Positions 20,590 to 32,065 of a stretch of 32,520 bases of DNA are shown piece after piece. Each line of letters begins with the position of its first letter. Positions within the stretch are counted from its first letter, which is position 1. Origin of the DNA: Spirogloea muscicola. Lineage: Eukaryota; Streptophyta; Zygnematophyceae; Spirogloeales; Spirogloeaceae. The stretch is from assembly GCA_009602725.1 (NCBI GenBank), contig WELB01000113.1, forward strand, positions 305,067-337,586, given 5' to 3'. The notes below the pieces were generated by a model. It saw only the letters and a program-made list of their open reading frames with translations, ran no database searches and was not told the origin of the DNA. The position numbers were made by a program, and so were the translations under genes.

Positions 20590-21065
20590 CGCTTCCCCTG
20601 GCCCCCTTCTCGTACTCTGTTCATTCTTTTTTGGGCTGGCTTTTCCAGCCCCTATTCTCAATGGGCGAGCACTTTCGTCTGAAAGGCGAGGACTCGGGCC
20701 TGGGGCGGACAAAGCTGGCCGCTCATTCGCCGACTGCCTGGAGGCTGGTCCATCGGGAATGGAGGTGGTGGCTCTCCAACAAAATAGGTGATATAGCACT
20801 TACCATGAAGAAAGCAAGCGCGGCCACATGAACTGGTGGCTGGGAGAGGCCAGCCCAGAGGAGTGGACAGAATCTGAAGGAGCCGGGGTGCTAAGGACTA
20901 AGACGTCAGCAAAGGGGACGCTCAGTAACCTCCAGTCAGAAGATGCAAGTCGGAATATGAAGGCAATGATGGCTGTGAGCTTTTCCAAAGGAAGGCTCTT
21001 TCAGTGAAGGGCAGTGGCTGTGATTGGCCAGCCCAAGGAAGAGGATGTAACAAAGTTCTTGGAGA
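20590..21065. repeat. hairpin-repeat copies, both orientations
   Basis: A minus-oriented copy has core TTGGGCTGGCTTTTCCAGCCCC (about 20631-20652) and ATGGGCGAGCACTTTC. A plus-oriented copy from about 20808 matches 5771-5880 (AGCAAGCGCGGCCACAT, ACTGGTGGCTGGGAGAGGCC, AGCCC, GAGGAGTGGACA, TCTGAAGGAGCCGG, GTGCTA). A further core, GGCTGTGATTGGCCAGCCC, lies at about 21016-21034. The block ends about 190 bp downstream of the RNA polymerase I subunit stop codon. Confidence 0.8.
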
Positions 21066-21253
21066 GTGGCTGCCACACCAGAGGGATCGGACGCTGTGCG
21101 CGCCACTTCGCAGGCATCTGTGCTGGTGCTCCCAACATCGTCAGCTGTAGAGCATCCCTGTAAAGGACTGTGGACTTAAGCCCTGATCCTACACACCCAC
21201 AGAGAGCACCTCTATCGCAGTCCTACATGAGAGGTCAGATGTCACGGCCAAAC

Positions 21254-24200
21254 CTAAGCCTTGACCTCAGGGTAGTGCTGCAGCAGCGAGAAGCTACCTG
21301 TGCCAACATCAGCAACGCGGCCCACAATGATACGCGCAGAAGGCGACTCGAGGTGGTCCGTCTGCCCTGTTAGCGTCGCGTCCAGGAGGAAGTGCATGGC
21401 TGTTTCAAAGCTCATCTTGAGGAATGGCGAGGGGCTTGACTCAATGCCAATGCGGGAGCACGCACGGAACCCACCACCAAAAGTCATGTAGTCAGCAATG
21501 AGCTCCAGGTGCCGCCCTGCAACGTTGATGCCATACATGCCAAAGACCTTCTGTGTCTCAGCAACAATTGTTGCACGCGCCGCCTCCACGCCATATGTCC
21601 CAAGCACTTGCGCAATGTGGTTAGTTCTGAGCTTGTTCACGTCCACAAAATCTGCAGGATAAAACCAGGCAGCGCGGCGATGCTCATCTAACAGTAGATG
21701 TCTATGCAAAGCGAGTGCCCAAAACCGCGACTGAGTTGAAAGAGGTTGTGGTGGGAGCAACAACAGCAGGAAAGCCAACTTGGTGGGCGCAGTTGCTTGC
21801 TGCTCGCCTGCTTGCTGCTCAAGAAGCAATGTCACATTGGCAATAGTGCTGAGGACTGACCCGCAAACTCCCAGACGCCCTCGAAGTTGAGACCTTCAAT
21901 CTGGAGGCGGGGCGGCATATCAGCATCTAAGGCATCCAGCACAGCGGCGCGCTCAATGCCCCGAGTCGCCCTCACCGCAACGCTCGCCGCCACATTCTCC
22001 ACTACCTGCCAGTGAGGTCCAGCAGCAGTAGCATTCTCAGCTAGGACGTGAAACTCCTCCACACAAATAGCCTCCATGTTGACATTTGCCTAGCTACGAG
22101 AAGCTCATCACAATGTACCACCAGTGGCTCCGGTTACCATAGATCTGGATTGATGCAATATGATATCGCCATACACAAAAGGACGACCTTGTTGGGTAAA
22201 GGCAAAGGTAGCAGCTACTTCCATCTGCTACTACTGTTACATAAAGCCTTTTCAATTTTTCAACTTAAGACCGTCTCAACTATAGCTCAACTGTGGGTGC
22301 CTAAGTCAGTCCAACAGCCCAACCGCCAAGATTACCTCGTGTAGCATGGGTGCTGCTGTGTCCAAGCGAGTGCCGAAGGCGACCTCGCACCAGCCTTCCT
22401 CCTGGTTCGACAAGTACGTGCTGTCGAAGCTGGCCGCTGCCTGCCGCTTGCGACCTGCACCGAGCACCTTGTTCTGCGCTTTTCTTAAGCTCTTTGTGTT
22501 CTCCTGCTCCCTACCTCCACCGCTTGCCACGCCAGGCTCGCCTCCTTCCTTCCTACGCTTGGCAGTGGCGCCCCCGGAGCTGGCGTCTAGCAAGTCCTGG
22601 TCGCTGTCATCCTCCTCACTCTCTTGGCCGCTGTCGACCTCAGCGATGGCCTTGCCTTCGCCCCCCTGCCCAGCCAAAACCTCCTTTGATGGGTCCTGCC
22701 CCTCTACATCCAGAACCTCATCTTCTGCTGCATCCTCCACCCACTCGCCCCCCGCAGCGCCCCCCCCTGCCTCAGCGGCGATGGCCCTCTCCTCCTCATC
22801 ATCAGCGTCGTCGTACTCCTGATCGTCCTTCTCCTGCATGCGATACTTCTCTGCGTTTGCGCCCTCGTCCTCCCCTCCCTCATCATCAACCTCGTCATCA
22901 GCACACTCGTTCGCAGCTCCTTCCGCTTTTCTGGTCTTGCGCAATGAGTCACCCCCTTCCTCTTCGTCCCCACCTCCCTCCCTGTCAGTAGCGGCGCCTT
23001 TGCTTCGGGCAGCCGGTACCACGATGAAGCTTCCGCCATGCTGGGCTCTTGCTTGAGCTCGCCTCATTGCAAGCTGCACCCTTGGAATGAATTGCTTCTC
23101 AAATGCTTTCTCCAATTCCTGCATGTCCAAATCCTGCTGAGTATGTATTTGCCACGTATAATGCCTAGCAACAATCCTGGAAGAAGCAAAAGAGGCCTCA
23201 TAGCATCTGCAAGTAGGCAAGGGTTTTCGGCACCTACTACACGCAAAATTGTGTCTGATCTTTGATATATGAGGTTATTTTGGTATTGCATACAGTCAGG
23301 TGAGGCGTGAGAGATAGTAACCACCTGCCAAGAGAGGGCGAGCTCCAACGGGTAGTGTTTCAGGGGATGGAAGTAGATACGGACGAAGAATGAGCGCTCG
23401 TTGGAGCCTCCTAGATGCATCTCCGCTATCTGAGACTCCTCCCTAACCTCAATCCGCCTCATCACCTCCGCTATGGTCAGCCGCCTCAGCCCGGCCGCAA
23501 TCTTCTCACCGTCCTCTCTGCCAATGACAAGGGCCAGTGTGTTGGCAACATCACAGATGGCTTAAAAGTGCCTCAAGTGAGATAGAGATTTTTGTATACA
23601 AGGAAGCACCGTGAGCGGCAGACCTGGTCTTGCCCGGCAGCAGAGGTACTTCCATGATCGGTGTAGCAATCTCCTTTGCGGCTGTCATCAGAATCTCTCG
23701 CAACCGTGGGATGCCCAGTGTCACATTAGCCTCTCCCCGACCGGCAAAGTGGAAAGTGTTGAGGCTGGTTGGAGGACATGAAGCACAGAGTCAGGTCAAG
23801 CATCGTCACTGTCACAATGGCTGCTATGTGGTATGCAGGCAAAGGGACAAGCTCGAATTGGAGGCCATGTGATGAAAGCAGGTTGAGTGGCCAAAACACA
23901 CTCATAACCACTTTCTCCTGACTCATCACATGACTTAGTAAGAATATAAAAGAGAAAGAAATGATGCAAAATTCTGCTGCATGTGAGATCATGAGGAAGA
24001 GGTTGTACGTCATCTGTGTCGAGGGCTCCCCCACAGACTGTGCAGCGAGCACTCCCACGGGCTCTCCAGGTGCAGCTAGGCTGAGCATGTACTTAAGGTC
24101 CATGGCTGTCACAAACTTTCTCCTGGTGCTCGGCTTCCGAAGCGCTGACCCCTTCTCCTTGCGCTGCTTTGCTAAAAAGCTCTTCAAGGCGCCATCAAAG

Positions 24201-27200
24201 GCACTGGAGACGGCTCCAATGCAGGCGCCTGGTGAGCACTCATCGAGCACACGACTTTGGCCACCGATGATGTCGTGACTGATGCCGTTCTGCTCAGCTT
24301 TGCCAGGAGCTGCAGCACCAGCGCCTTCCCTGCCCACCTTGTCGCTTGTTGTCGACTGCTGTTTCTCATCAGGCTGTGCACTGGCATCTCCAAGGGCTCG
24401 TGCCTCAAACAAGTCACGTGTGGAGGTATCAAGCCCTTGCTGCAGAACCTCCTTTCTCCCGACTTGTTCATCGAGCAGAGCCTGATTCTGCCATAGCCAC
24501 CATGCACCTATAAATATGGTCAGCACCATACATGGCCAATAGTAACCAATGGCATAAGCTGTTTATCCTGATCGGAGTGCAATTATAGGAAGTACTGGTA
24601 GGCAAGCACTGTGCATCTCATGTGTGGGCTACTACTTTTCAGAGAGCCGAAGCAAACAATCGCAAAGTGTGCTGCGCCCATTTTACACTGAGTGGACTGG
24701 TCCTTCCCCAAGCGTGTGCCCTTGCTCACAAAGTGCTTGTCTTGTTCACAAAGTGATTGTCATGGAGGACACACCTGAAGGAGGAAGTCAAAGTGCGTGA
24801 GGTAAGAGATCTTGGTGGCATCGAGGGCATCGCCACCATAGCGGAATTGGACCACGCTGGAGTCGCAGTCCCTCACTGTGTAGTCGTAGTTGACTTTCAG
24901 ACTTTCCAGGTTCTTCACCAGGCACCGCTGCAGGTAGCCAGACCGGGATGTCTTGACAGTCGTGTCCACAAGCCTGGGAAACACAAACGAGCACAGAATC
25001 AGAGGCCGAATGACGCGTTCAGCTTTCCAGCAGTTGTTGTCCAGGCACAGTGTACTGACATTGTCCAACCTTGAACTAGCAACATTTGTAGCTTCTGGTT
25101 TTTGGGATGACAAGTGACTACACACAAAACTTATTTTTGGGGCAGGGACAATTGTAGTGGGTGCATTGTGAGCATGCCACAAAGAAGCAGGTTGTTGTCT
25201 GCTGCAACAGGGGGCTTAGGCATGCAGTCAGAGGAGACAGGCCAGGCAACCAAGCCTACCCGTCTCTGCCAGCCATACAGTGGAAGAAGTACTCCTGCGG
25301 CCGCAGGCCTGTCAGGAATCGGTCCACAATGTACCCGCCGGCTCTGGCGCTGGGGTCCCAGGGAGCGAAGCAGGGCAAGGTCTTGCCAGAGACCATCCGT
25401 GGAACTCGCTTGCCCTCAAGCTCCTGCTGACCCAGGAGCGCTGAAATCTGGTTGGCATTTACCTTCATTGCCACAGAGGCCAGCAATGGCCAAGTTTAAG
25501 AATGAACATCCAAAGTTCACGACATCATTCCAACCTGCAAAGCTCTGACTCAGTCCAGCGCATGCTATCTCGCTAGAGCATGTGCACATCCTGTTTGCTG
25601 CGATTGATGTGAAATGCTCATCATTGCAGAAGGTAATAAGGACAACTGTAGAAGGTAATAGAGACAACTGTAGAAGTTAACAAAAACATTACTCACAGAA
25701 AGAGCTGATCTGACTTGAAGAAATGCGCTGTGCAGCCTGTCCAGCTGGTACTTTTGATTTTATGTATATTTGCAATGCATGCATAAGATGAGGACTTACG
25801 GTGCTGCCCTTGGCGCCGGTCACCGTCATGAGTGACATGCAGTTGAAAGGGAAGGGCTTGAGCTGGCCAAAGGGCAGGGCCATCCCAGTCGCAGCAGAAG
25901 TGATGCGGCCCAGGGCGGACGTCATGCGATTGTCGAGCTGTGCCCGGGCCACCTCCTTGCGTGTCCTCAGCTGCCGAGCTAGTGCAGCCTTCAGCTTTGA
26001 CGAATTTGCATCTGATACAGTCTCAACGAGCTTATGAGAAGTTGAGGCTGCCAGCTTGCAGATTCCAAGTCTTGAGGAAGCAGATGAGAAGCGGGATCGA
26101 CTTTCATTTCACTATCACATCAGATGAGTGAGGAGTAGGTCGGACTGGACCCATCAAGCGATGGATCTGTGTAAGAGGATGTGGATCAAGATTTGCAGCT
26201 ACAAACGAAGCTCTGAGAGTTGAATGTCGTGGGGCTACGTAACGCTCTGCGTTGGCTAGCTTTGAGCAGAGGGCTTTTAGACCTCACTCAGCCTCACTCT
26301 CAGCTGCCTCCTCGTGCACGCGCCGGTGTCACATATTGCAACAGCGGAGCTAGCAGCAGCTTTTGACCTCAGGCCCCAAATTAAAACCATCTCGCTTTGT
26401 GCCAGAAGTAGCAAAGCCTGTGAAGTAAATCTACTTGCTACATTATGCCAAGATATTGCATGTAGGTACAGATAGTTTCACCATTGCCGAACCCCTAAAG
26501 TAGCATAATGCATAGAATGAAGGAATCACCTTCTGCAGGGAGGCCCACGAACGCTGTGTGGATGACGTCACCAACGCTGTCCGACTTTCCAGGATGGCGC
26601 TTCGCTCCGTCTCTGCGCTTGCCTTGAGCATCAGGTCATCAACTCCGCACGTGAAGCCATGCATCTGCAGCAAGTTTGTTTTTGTCAGCCACCACGTTTT
26701 GCGACCACGGGGACAGACCAGATGATGACATAGATATGGCAGCAAGCAGAAGTCAATTGACCCAACTCATTCCATGACAAGATACATAGGATACATGTCG
26801 CCAGAGTAAGTTCGTCATAGTAGACCTGGAGAAAAGCAGTGAGCAGTCTGCTCAATGTGGAAAGCAGGCGTCCAGCAGCAGTGGAGCCATAGAGCTCCTG
26901 GAAGGCGTGGACAAGCCCAAACTTGCCAAACTGCGCCTTGTCCAAAGCACCAATCAGCAGCTCGCTGTCCTTTATGATCACCAAAGTGTCTTCTGCGCAG
27001 TCAGAGCCCCAGTATTGCTCCGCAACCTTTGCCTTTGCGCTCATTGACAGAGGAGGCATGCCTCCTGTCAGGTGCTTCAGGATTGTGGACATCACCTGCA
27101 AGATGCAGAACATGTTTGGTTTTGAAGACAACAAGAATGGAAGACAAACACTTGGGCCTGAGTGCCACCAGAAGGCAATATGTGATGAGTCACATACATG

Positions 27201-30200
27201 CTCATGAAAGGCCCGCATGTGAAGCTCAACCTGCTTGCCAGTCCACAGCGCCTGTGGCTTTAAGATGGCCGGAGGCATGGGCACCATCAGGCCTTCGTAG
27301 ATAATCTCCACGCTTGCGGCAGTGTCGGACAGCGTTGATGACGTGGGGCTGGGAATGCAGGCGGCATAGAGAAGCTGCTGATATTGCGCTTGGTCAAGGA
27401 GCGTGCCCCTCATGGTCAGCAGTGTAGCGCTGACGATGTGGTCCTGTCAGCACGAGCAGGCACCGTGAGTGCAACCCCACACTTCGGATACAACTTCTGT
27501 GCAACTACACAGCTGGGACATATTGAGCAGGAAAGAGTGATAGGATGGTCAAAATGCTGTCCTGTCAATGTCCTGTCAATCTCCGTTGAGTGTGTCTGAA
27601 GTATGCTACACGAGCACAAGCTATATATAGCACTTGCCTGAATAAGGCCTCTGATTGGAGTACCAGAGGTTGGGACAATGTACTGAGCATCTGCATCGAC
27701 TATTCCGGCGGCCTCAGCTCTACCTGCATCTTGGGGGAAGTGCACGTTCATCTCGTCCCCGTCAAAGTCTGCATTGTACGTGCTGGACAGAGGACAATGA
27801 CAGCACACGAAAATGAGGGAGGGGATAGGGCACGAGAATAGATGAGAGAGCAAACGAGGAGGGGGAGGGCGGAGAAGGGCGAACATATTAGAGGTGGGTT
27901 TGAACGAGAGGGAGAGAGGGTGGTGATGAGAGTGAGCAGACAGATAGAAAGAGATAGAGAGCCGAGAGGAAGACGGGATATGGGGGAAAAGGGGGGGTGA
28001 GAGGAACAAGAGAGGGAGAATGTGAGCCTCTTGAGCACAAATTTCAATGCAAGTCAAAGTGTAACAATGACAAGGAGCGACATTGTATGGGGAGGGCCTT
28101 GCTAATCTAATGGCTACTCCAAGCATGATGCAGCAACTCGGAGGCAACCCGAAGAATGACCAGAGAAGGAAGTATCAGGAGCTCACTTGCAATTGGCATA
28201 GTGCAGCCGCAGGGTTTTCTCGCCCTTGAGAACTTTGGCCTTGTGAGCCATGACTCCTGGCTTGTGCAGGGTAGGCTGAACAGTTGAAGGCAAGTGCATA
28301 ATGTACTCATGTCTGTGCATCCGTTCTAAAGGCCAGATCGGCTATGAAAGACAAACTCCTCTAGACATATGATCAGTCTCCCTCATCTCCACGCTTTCTG
28401 ATGCACACTACGCGACCCAACCTTTGCATTACCAAGTGCTGCTTGTATTACTGCCACTTGCGCCTAAGCTTGCAAGAAGCTCACCTGGCGGTTCACAAGC
28501 AGGACATCCCCATCGCGCAGGTGGCGGTAAACAGCCTTGCCCGAGTGCCGCAGGAGGTGGTTGTTGCCAGCGCTTGCTCCGACAAGCTCGCCCGACCTGG
28601 CCGAGGGCGTGGACAGCAGCGTCTTGGCGATAGCGAGCCGCTTGTGCTGCGGCATGCCCTGCAGCGCGACCACATTGCCTTTCTCGTCCTCCACATGCGT
28701 CGCGCCAGGATGCTCGCTTGCGCCCCTCGCCACCAGTGCCCTCAGCTCCTCAGCATTCCAGGGCGTCACCAGCTGCACAGAGCTGCTCAGCACACTTAGC
28801 GGCTTCTTGCAGGAACTGTCCATAAGACCACAGTATCTGGAGTACTACAGAGGCAGACGTCTGTGCTATCCACCATGTCGGTAATTCTCACCTTCAAGGA
28901 ATGGTCTTCACTGATGAAATCTAAGCAAAGGAAAGCTATCATAGCTGGAAAATGTTGCCACTGTCTGCTTCTCAAGCATGGCACCTTTCCACCAACACAT
29001 CGATAATAATATCTCTCCATATGATCCAGAGACATTCCGCTAAACCCTCAGATTTATGAAGAAGGATGGCGGCAAGACGACCAGATGAGTGAATGCGCAG
29101 TTGCACAACCTCCGGGTAGGTCAACCTAGTGGCGAAGTAGGGCGGGATGCCAATCTCGTTGACTTGGATGTAAGGGTCAGGCGAGATGACGGAGCGGCAT
29201 GCGTGGTTGACACGCTTTCCCATCATGTTCATGCAGAACAGGCCTTCCTTCTTCTCCAGGTGCTGCTTGATGCCAGGTGTGTCGTCCCTGTTCTTCGCTG
29301 TATGTCGATGCCAGGCACAGACAGGCCGGGTCAAACAATGGGTTCCTGACAATTGTCACATGGTATATACCTGTAACAGTGCTACCCATAGATGTAACAC
29401 CCAGGAACACCATGAGAGGACACTGATGATGGACAAGGCGCATGCAAGAGTCCACATCTGGATTCTCGGATGCTGAATGTAGGCTGCCCTGCAGAGATAT
29501 TCATGACTAGACTTGACTAGACCACCTACTAAGATTGCCTAATAGCGCTGAGATTGCTCCTCATCTGCACGTCACACACTTGCAAGGTTTTTTGGCAGTA
29601 AGTTGCCCTCTGTTGCAGCCACATTCAGGGAACTCACACAGGGAACTATCAATGAGCGAGTTGACGGTGCTCTGAAGATTCAGCCAGGTTGCGATGAACT
29701 GCACTAGGCTTGCAGAGTCCAGCTGCTTGCTAGCGGCGGGCGACAGGACGGGCACAGGGTCCTCAACCCCTTCCTCCGGCTTTGGAGCAACCAGGATCTC
29801 GCCCTCGGCCTTAGGTTCCAGCAGCTTGTCACCTCCGCTGTAGCCCTTGAACTCACCACGGCCAATCTCCGTCAGCACCATGTTCATCTGCAGGATCTTG
29901 CCAAAGTACACGTTCTGCGGATGCTCCAGAACCTGGTCAGAGCAGAGTGCCAAGAGCTGGTCAGTTTGTAGACTAGGCCATTGGCAGAAGACATGTGACA
30001 CCAAAGACGCGTATTATCTCTCATCAACCTTGCTAGATAAGGTGGAGAATGCATTGATGATTTTGGAACCATGAGATGCGAATATTGGTAGAAGCCTTCC
30101 GCTCACAAACGTACGCTGTCATTGACTTTGTTGACAGGTCGAAATCGATTTGGAGGCACTAGCAGTGCCTGGAGGAAGAATGCGGCAGGGCTTGAAGCAC

Positions 30201-32060
30201 GGCCGTCCCCATTGACTGGCTGGCCACTGGCCTGGGGCGCCGGCCCCGAGTGCGATGTCCAGATGAGGGAGCAGATGTTGAGCTCGTTGCGCCACAGAAG
30301 GTCTAGGTGGGCACGCACCTGCAACAAGGACAGCAACCAGCCTTTGACAGCATTCAGACGACCTTTACCATTATGCTTGACACTGCAATAACTTGCTCGA
30401 GAGCAAGAGCCCTGCCGAATCCCAAACAACACTCTGCACCTGCCATACACTCTGCGACTGCCAGGTACCTCCAGGGGGCTGAGATACTTGGGCATCTGCG
30501 CACCACGCTCCGCGGACGTCACATGCTTGCTCCTCCGCCGCTTCTTGGACGCCCCCGTCCGCGGCTCTGCTTCATGGGCAGTCTCCTCTTGCGGGTTGTC
30601 CACCTCGCCGAGGTCGCCGCCTGTGTCCTCCCCCAGGGCGGCAGAAATTCCATCGTCCACAGTCTGGGCGCCTGCGCGGCTAAGAGCGCTGTGCACGACC
30701 TCGGGGAACACGATCTTGTTCAGCTCGTTGGACTCCAGCCCCTTGGCTGTAAGGGGCATCTGGTGAAAAGAGATTCGCTTGACTGAGTCAGTCCAATTTA
30801 GTTGCCGTCTTTCCTTTGAGAATTGCACAGAGCAGGCTGCAAAGCCTGGCGGTGCCTAGATGAGTGGTCAATGATATGAGGCGAACCACGATGGAGACTG
30901 AGGCTCACAGAATGTCAAGCGCACCTGGAAGAGCTTCGTGGCGCCCTCCTTCCTAACCAGGGGGTTGCTCGCACGGCAATTGCCGCACACTGTCCTTGGC
31001 ATGCCCGCCAGGAACTCGCGGACCACCCCCTTGGCAGCTGCGACGCTATGTGTTGTCGCTGGCTGCATTACCGCAAACGCCTCGGAGCGCTGCCCAGATA
31101 CCTCTTCAGAAGCGGCCGCTGTTCCCGCTTCATCCTCGTCGTCTTCGTCTTGACCGTCCCCGCTGTCATCGCCAGGAGCCCCAGCACCCTTGGCCTTGCT
31201 GGCGACCACCATGGAGGCCTCGTCCAGCTGGCCACGTGCAATGAGCTCGAGCATCTGCGCGTACCTCTCCACCTGAGCGCAGCGGCACTCGAGGGTGTTT
31301 ACGCCGCAGCATGCAGGATCCCTCTGTGGTGCCGAGAGACATCTGCTTATGCAAGTGCAGAAAGAGGCACTAAAATCAGCCTTAAGATGATTAAGCCAAG
31401 ACGGCATCTGCTGCAGATAATAGTCGGGTCGTGTAAGTGAGGAGCGCCCGGACGAGCGACAGCAGAGGGGCAGCGGACCTGCGGCTTGGGCATCTTGAAG
31501 CGGTGGCAGGCGAGGCAGGTGGCGCGTAGGAGCTTGAGGAGCACCGGAAAGACGAGCGGGTTGTAAACGGGCAGCGCGAGCTCGATGTGCCCAAAGTGGC
31601 CTGGGCAGTGCACGTACGACTGCCGGCACGTCGCACACCTGCACCCCGCCAAGGCCATGGCGCAGCGGGCTGCCGGCCATCAGCTCGAGAGCACCGGCAG
31701 TGCCGCCAATTGCGCAGGCTGCCACTGAACACGCCCGCGGCAGGGGCCTGGCGCTCACGTGGCGTGGTGGTCGAGGGGCCCCATGGCGGGGTCGTAGAGG
31801 CCGTCGGGCGCGGGGCGCAGCAGGTGGTCGAACATCACGGCGCTTGTCACGCGCTTGGCGCTGATGGCGCGCACCTCGCCGTCGCTGTAGAACCCGAACC
31901 CCACGCTCGCCACGACGTAAGCCACCGCCTGGGGCCGCCGCCGTCACCGCCACGCCACCGCCGCCACGCCACCGCCGCCGCCGACGCCGCCGCCGTTAGA
32001 GGGAGGCATGCATGCAGCAGCGGCAGCTGACGACCAGCACACCTGCAGTGCCGCCGCCAT
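21254..32060 (-). CDS. RPA1: DNA-directed RNA polymerase I largest subunit (A190/RPA1), 23 exons
   Basis: Catalytic subunit that transcribes rDNA in the nucleolus. Exons: 32060-32043, 31928-31759, 31638-31479, 31272-30925, 30759-30469, 30318-30115, 29932-29638, 29297-29110, 28772-28485, 28275-28187, 27782-27638, 27443-27231, 27095-26826, 26664-26530, 26030-25800, 25462-25260, 24973-24775, 24487-24009, 23764-23624, 23517-23325, 23136-22336, 22005-21861, 21651-21254. They sum to 5604 nt (1867 aa plus stop), and all phases agree. Landmarks: clamp zinc site TCATC...[11 protein letters not shown] (about residues 60-81), Pol I-specific [14 protein letters not shown] and [28 protein letters not shown], catalytic Mg loop [15 protein letters not shown] (about 687-701), [20 protein letters not shown], trigger loop [19 protein letters not shown], and C-terminus [20 protein letters not shown] long acidic stretch lies at about 1472-1602. 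Exon 11 has a GC donor. The six-codon first exon (MAAALQ) is the least certain part. Confidence 0.95.
22032..22115 (-). ncRNA. candidate C/D-box snoRNA in Pol I subunit intron 21
   Basis: On the transcript strand a box C-like GTGATGA (22111-22105) is followed 64 nt later by a box D CTGA (22040-22037). Just outside them, CATT (22115-22112) can pair with AATG (22035-22032), giving the short terminal stem of this RNA class. The whole is 84 nt and ends 26 nt before the 3' splice site. No D'/C' pair or certain rRNA complementarity was identified by eye; TTTCACGT upstream of box D could pair with a conserved ACGUGAAA stretch of 25S rRNA but is short. Chance occurrence is possible. Confidence 0.3.
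22590..22983 (-). other. acidic insertion in the Pol I subunit jaw region
   Basis: About 130 codons dominated by Asp, Glu, Gly and Ala (for example [49 protein letters not shown]) followed by a basic patch TAKRRK. It lies between the trigger-loop exons and the conserved [17 protein letters not shown] segment. In yeast A190 the acidic DNA-mimicking (expander) loop of the jaw lies in this interval, so this is the likely counterpart, enlarged. Confidence 0.7.
25544..25630 (-). ncRNA. candidate C/D-box snoRNA in Pol I subunit intron 15
   Basis: On the transcript strand a consensus box C ATGATGA (25624-25618) and a box D CTGA (25553-25550) stand 64 nt apart. TCTG (25630-25627) can pair with CAGA (25547-25544) outside them, with a two-base offset on each side. 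The 87-nt unit ends 81 nt before the 3' splice site. GGATGTG near 25590 is a weak C' candidate. The guide upstream of box D (GCATGCGCTGGA) has no target I could name. Spacing and boxes fit the class, but proof is lacking. Confidence 0.33.
26031..26529 (-). other. Pol I subunit intron 14, no content recognised
   Basis: At 499 nt this is the longest intron in the gene. It is bounded by AAG|GTGATT and CATAAG|CTC, with phase 0 on both sides. No repeat core, snoRNA boxes or coding content were seen. Confidence 0.6.
27444..27637 (-). other. GC-AG intron in the Pol I subunit gene (intron 11)
   Basis: The exon encoding GTPIRGLIQ ends in CAG|GCAAGT, and the next exon begins [10 protein letters not shown] after CTGACAG. 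The protein join [14 protein letters not shown] is the family's conserved sequence, and no GT is available at the required position. The donor is therefore GC, with the usual strong CAG|GCAAGT context. Confidence 0.85.
27800..28045 (+). other. polypurine tract in Pol I subunit intron 10
   Basis: Most of the 404-nt intron 28186-27783 is GA-rich on the plus strand (GAGAGGGAGAATG, GAGGAGGGGGAGGGCGGAG and similar), so the transcript is a long polypyrimidine stretch. No coding content was seen. Confidence 0.6.
31929..32000 (-). repeat. CCG/CCA-rich imperfect repeat in Pol I subunit intron 1
   Basis: On the plus strand, units like CGCCACGCCACCGCCGC repeat imperfectly between 31936 and 31994. They fill the part of the 114-nt intron 1 (32042-31929) next to its acceptor CCCCAG|GCG. 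Confidence 0.6.
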
Positions 32061-32065
32061 GCTCG

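Noticed and set aside
23921-23930. Third GTGATGA box C-like word in Pol I intron 18
   Set aside because: The nearest box D on the transcript strand is about 130 nt away and no terminal stem was found.
29957-30025. TTGATGA...CTGA pair in Pol I intron 6
   Set aside because: Box C has T instead of a purine at the first position and the outer pairing is only two bases.
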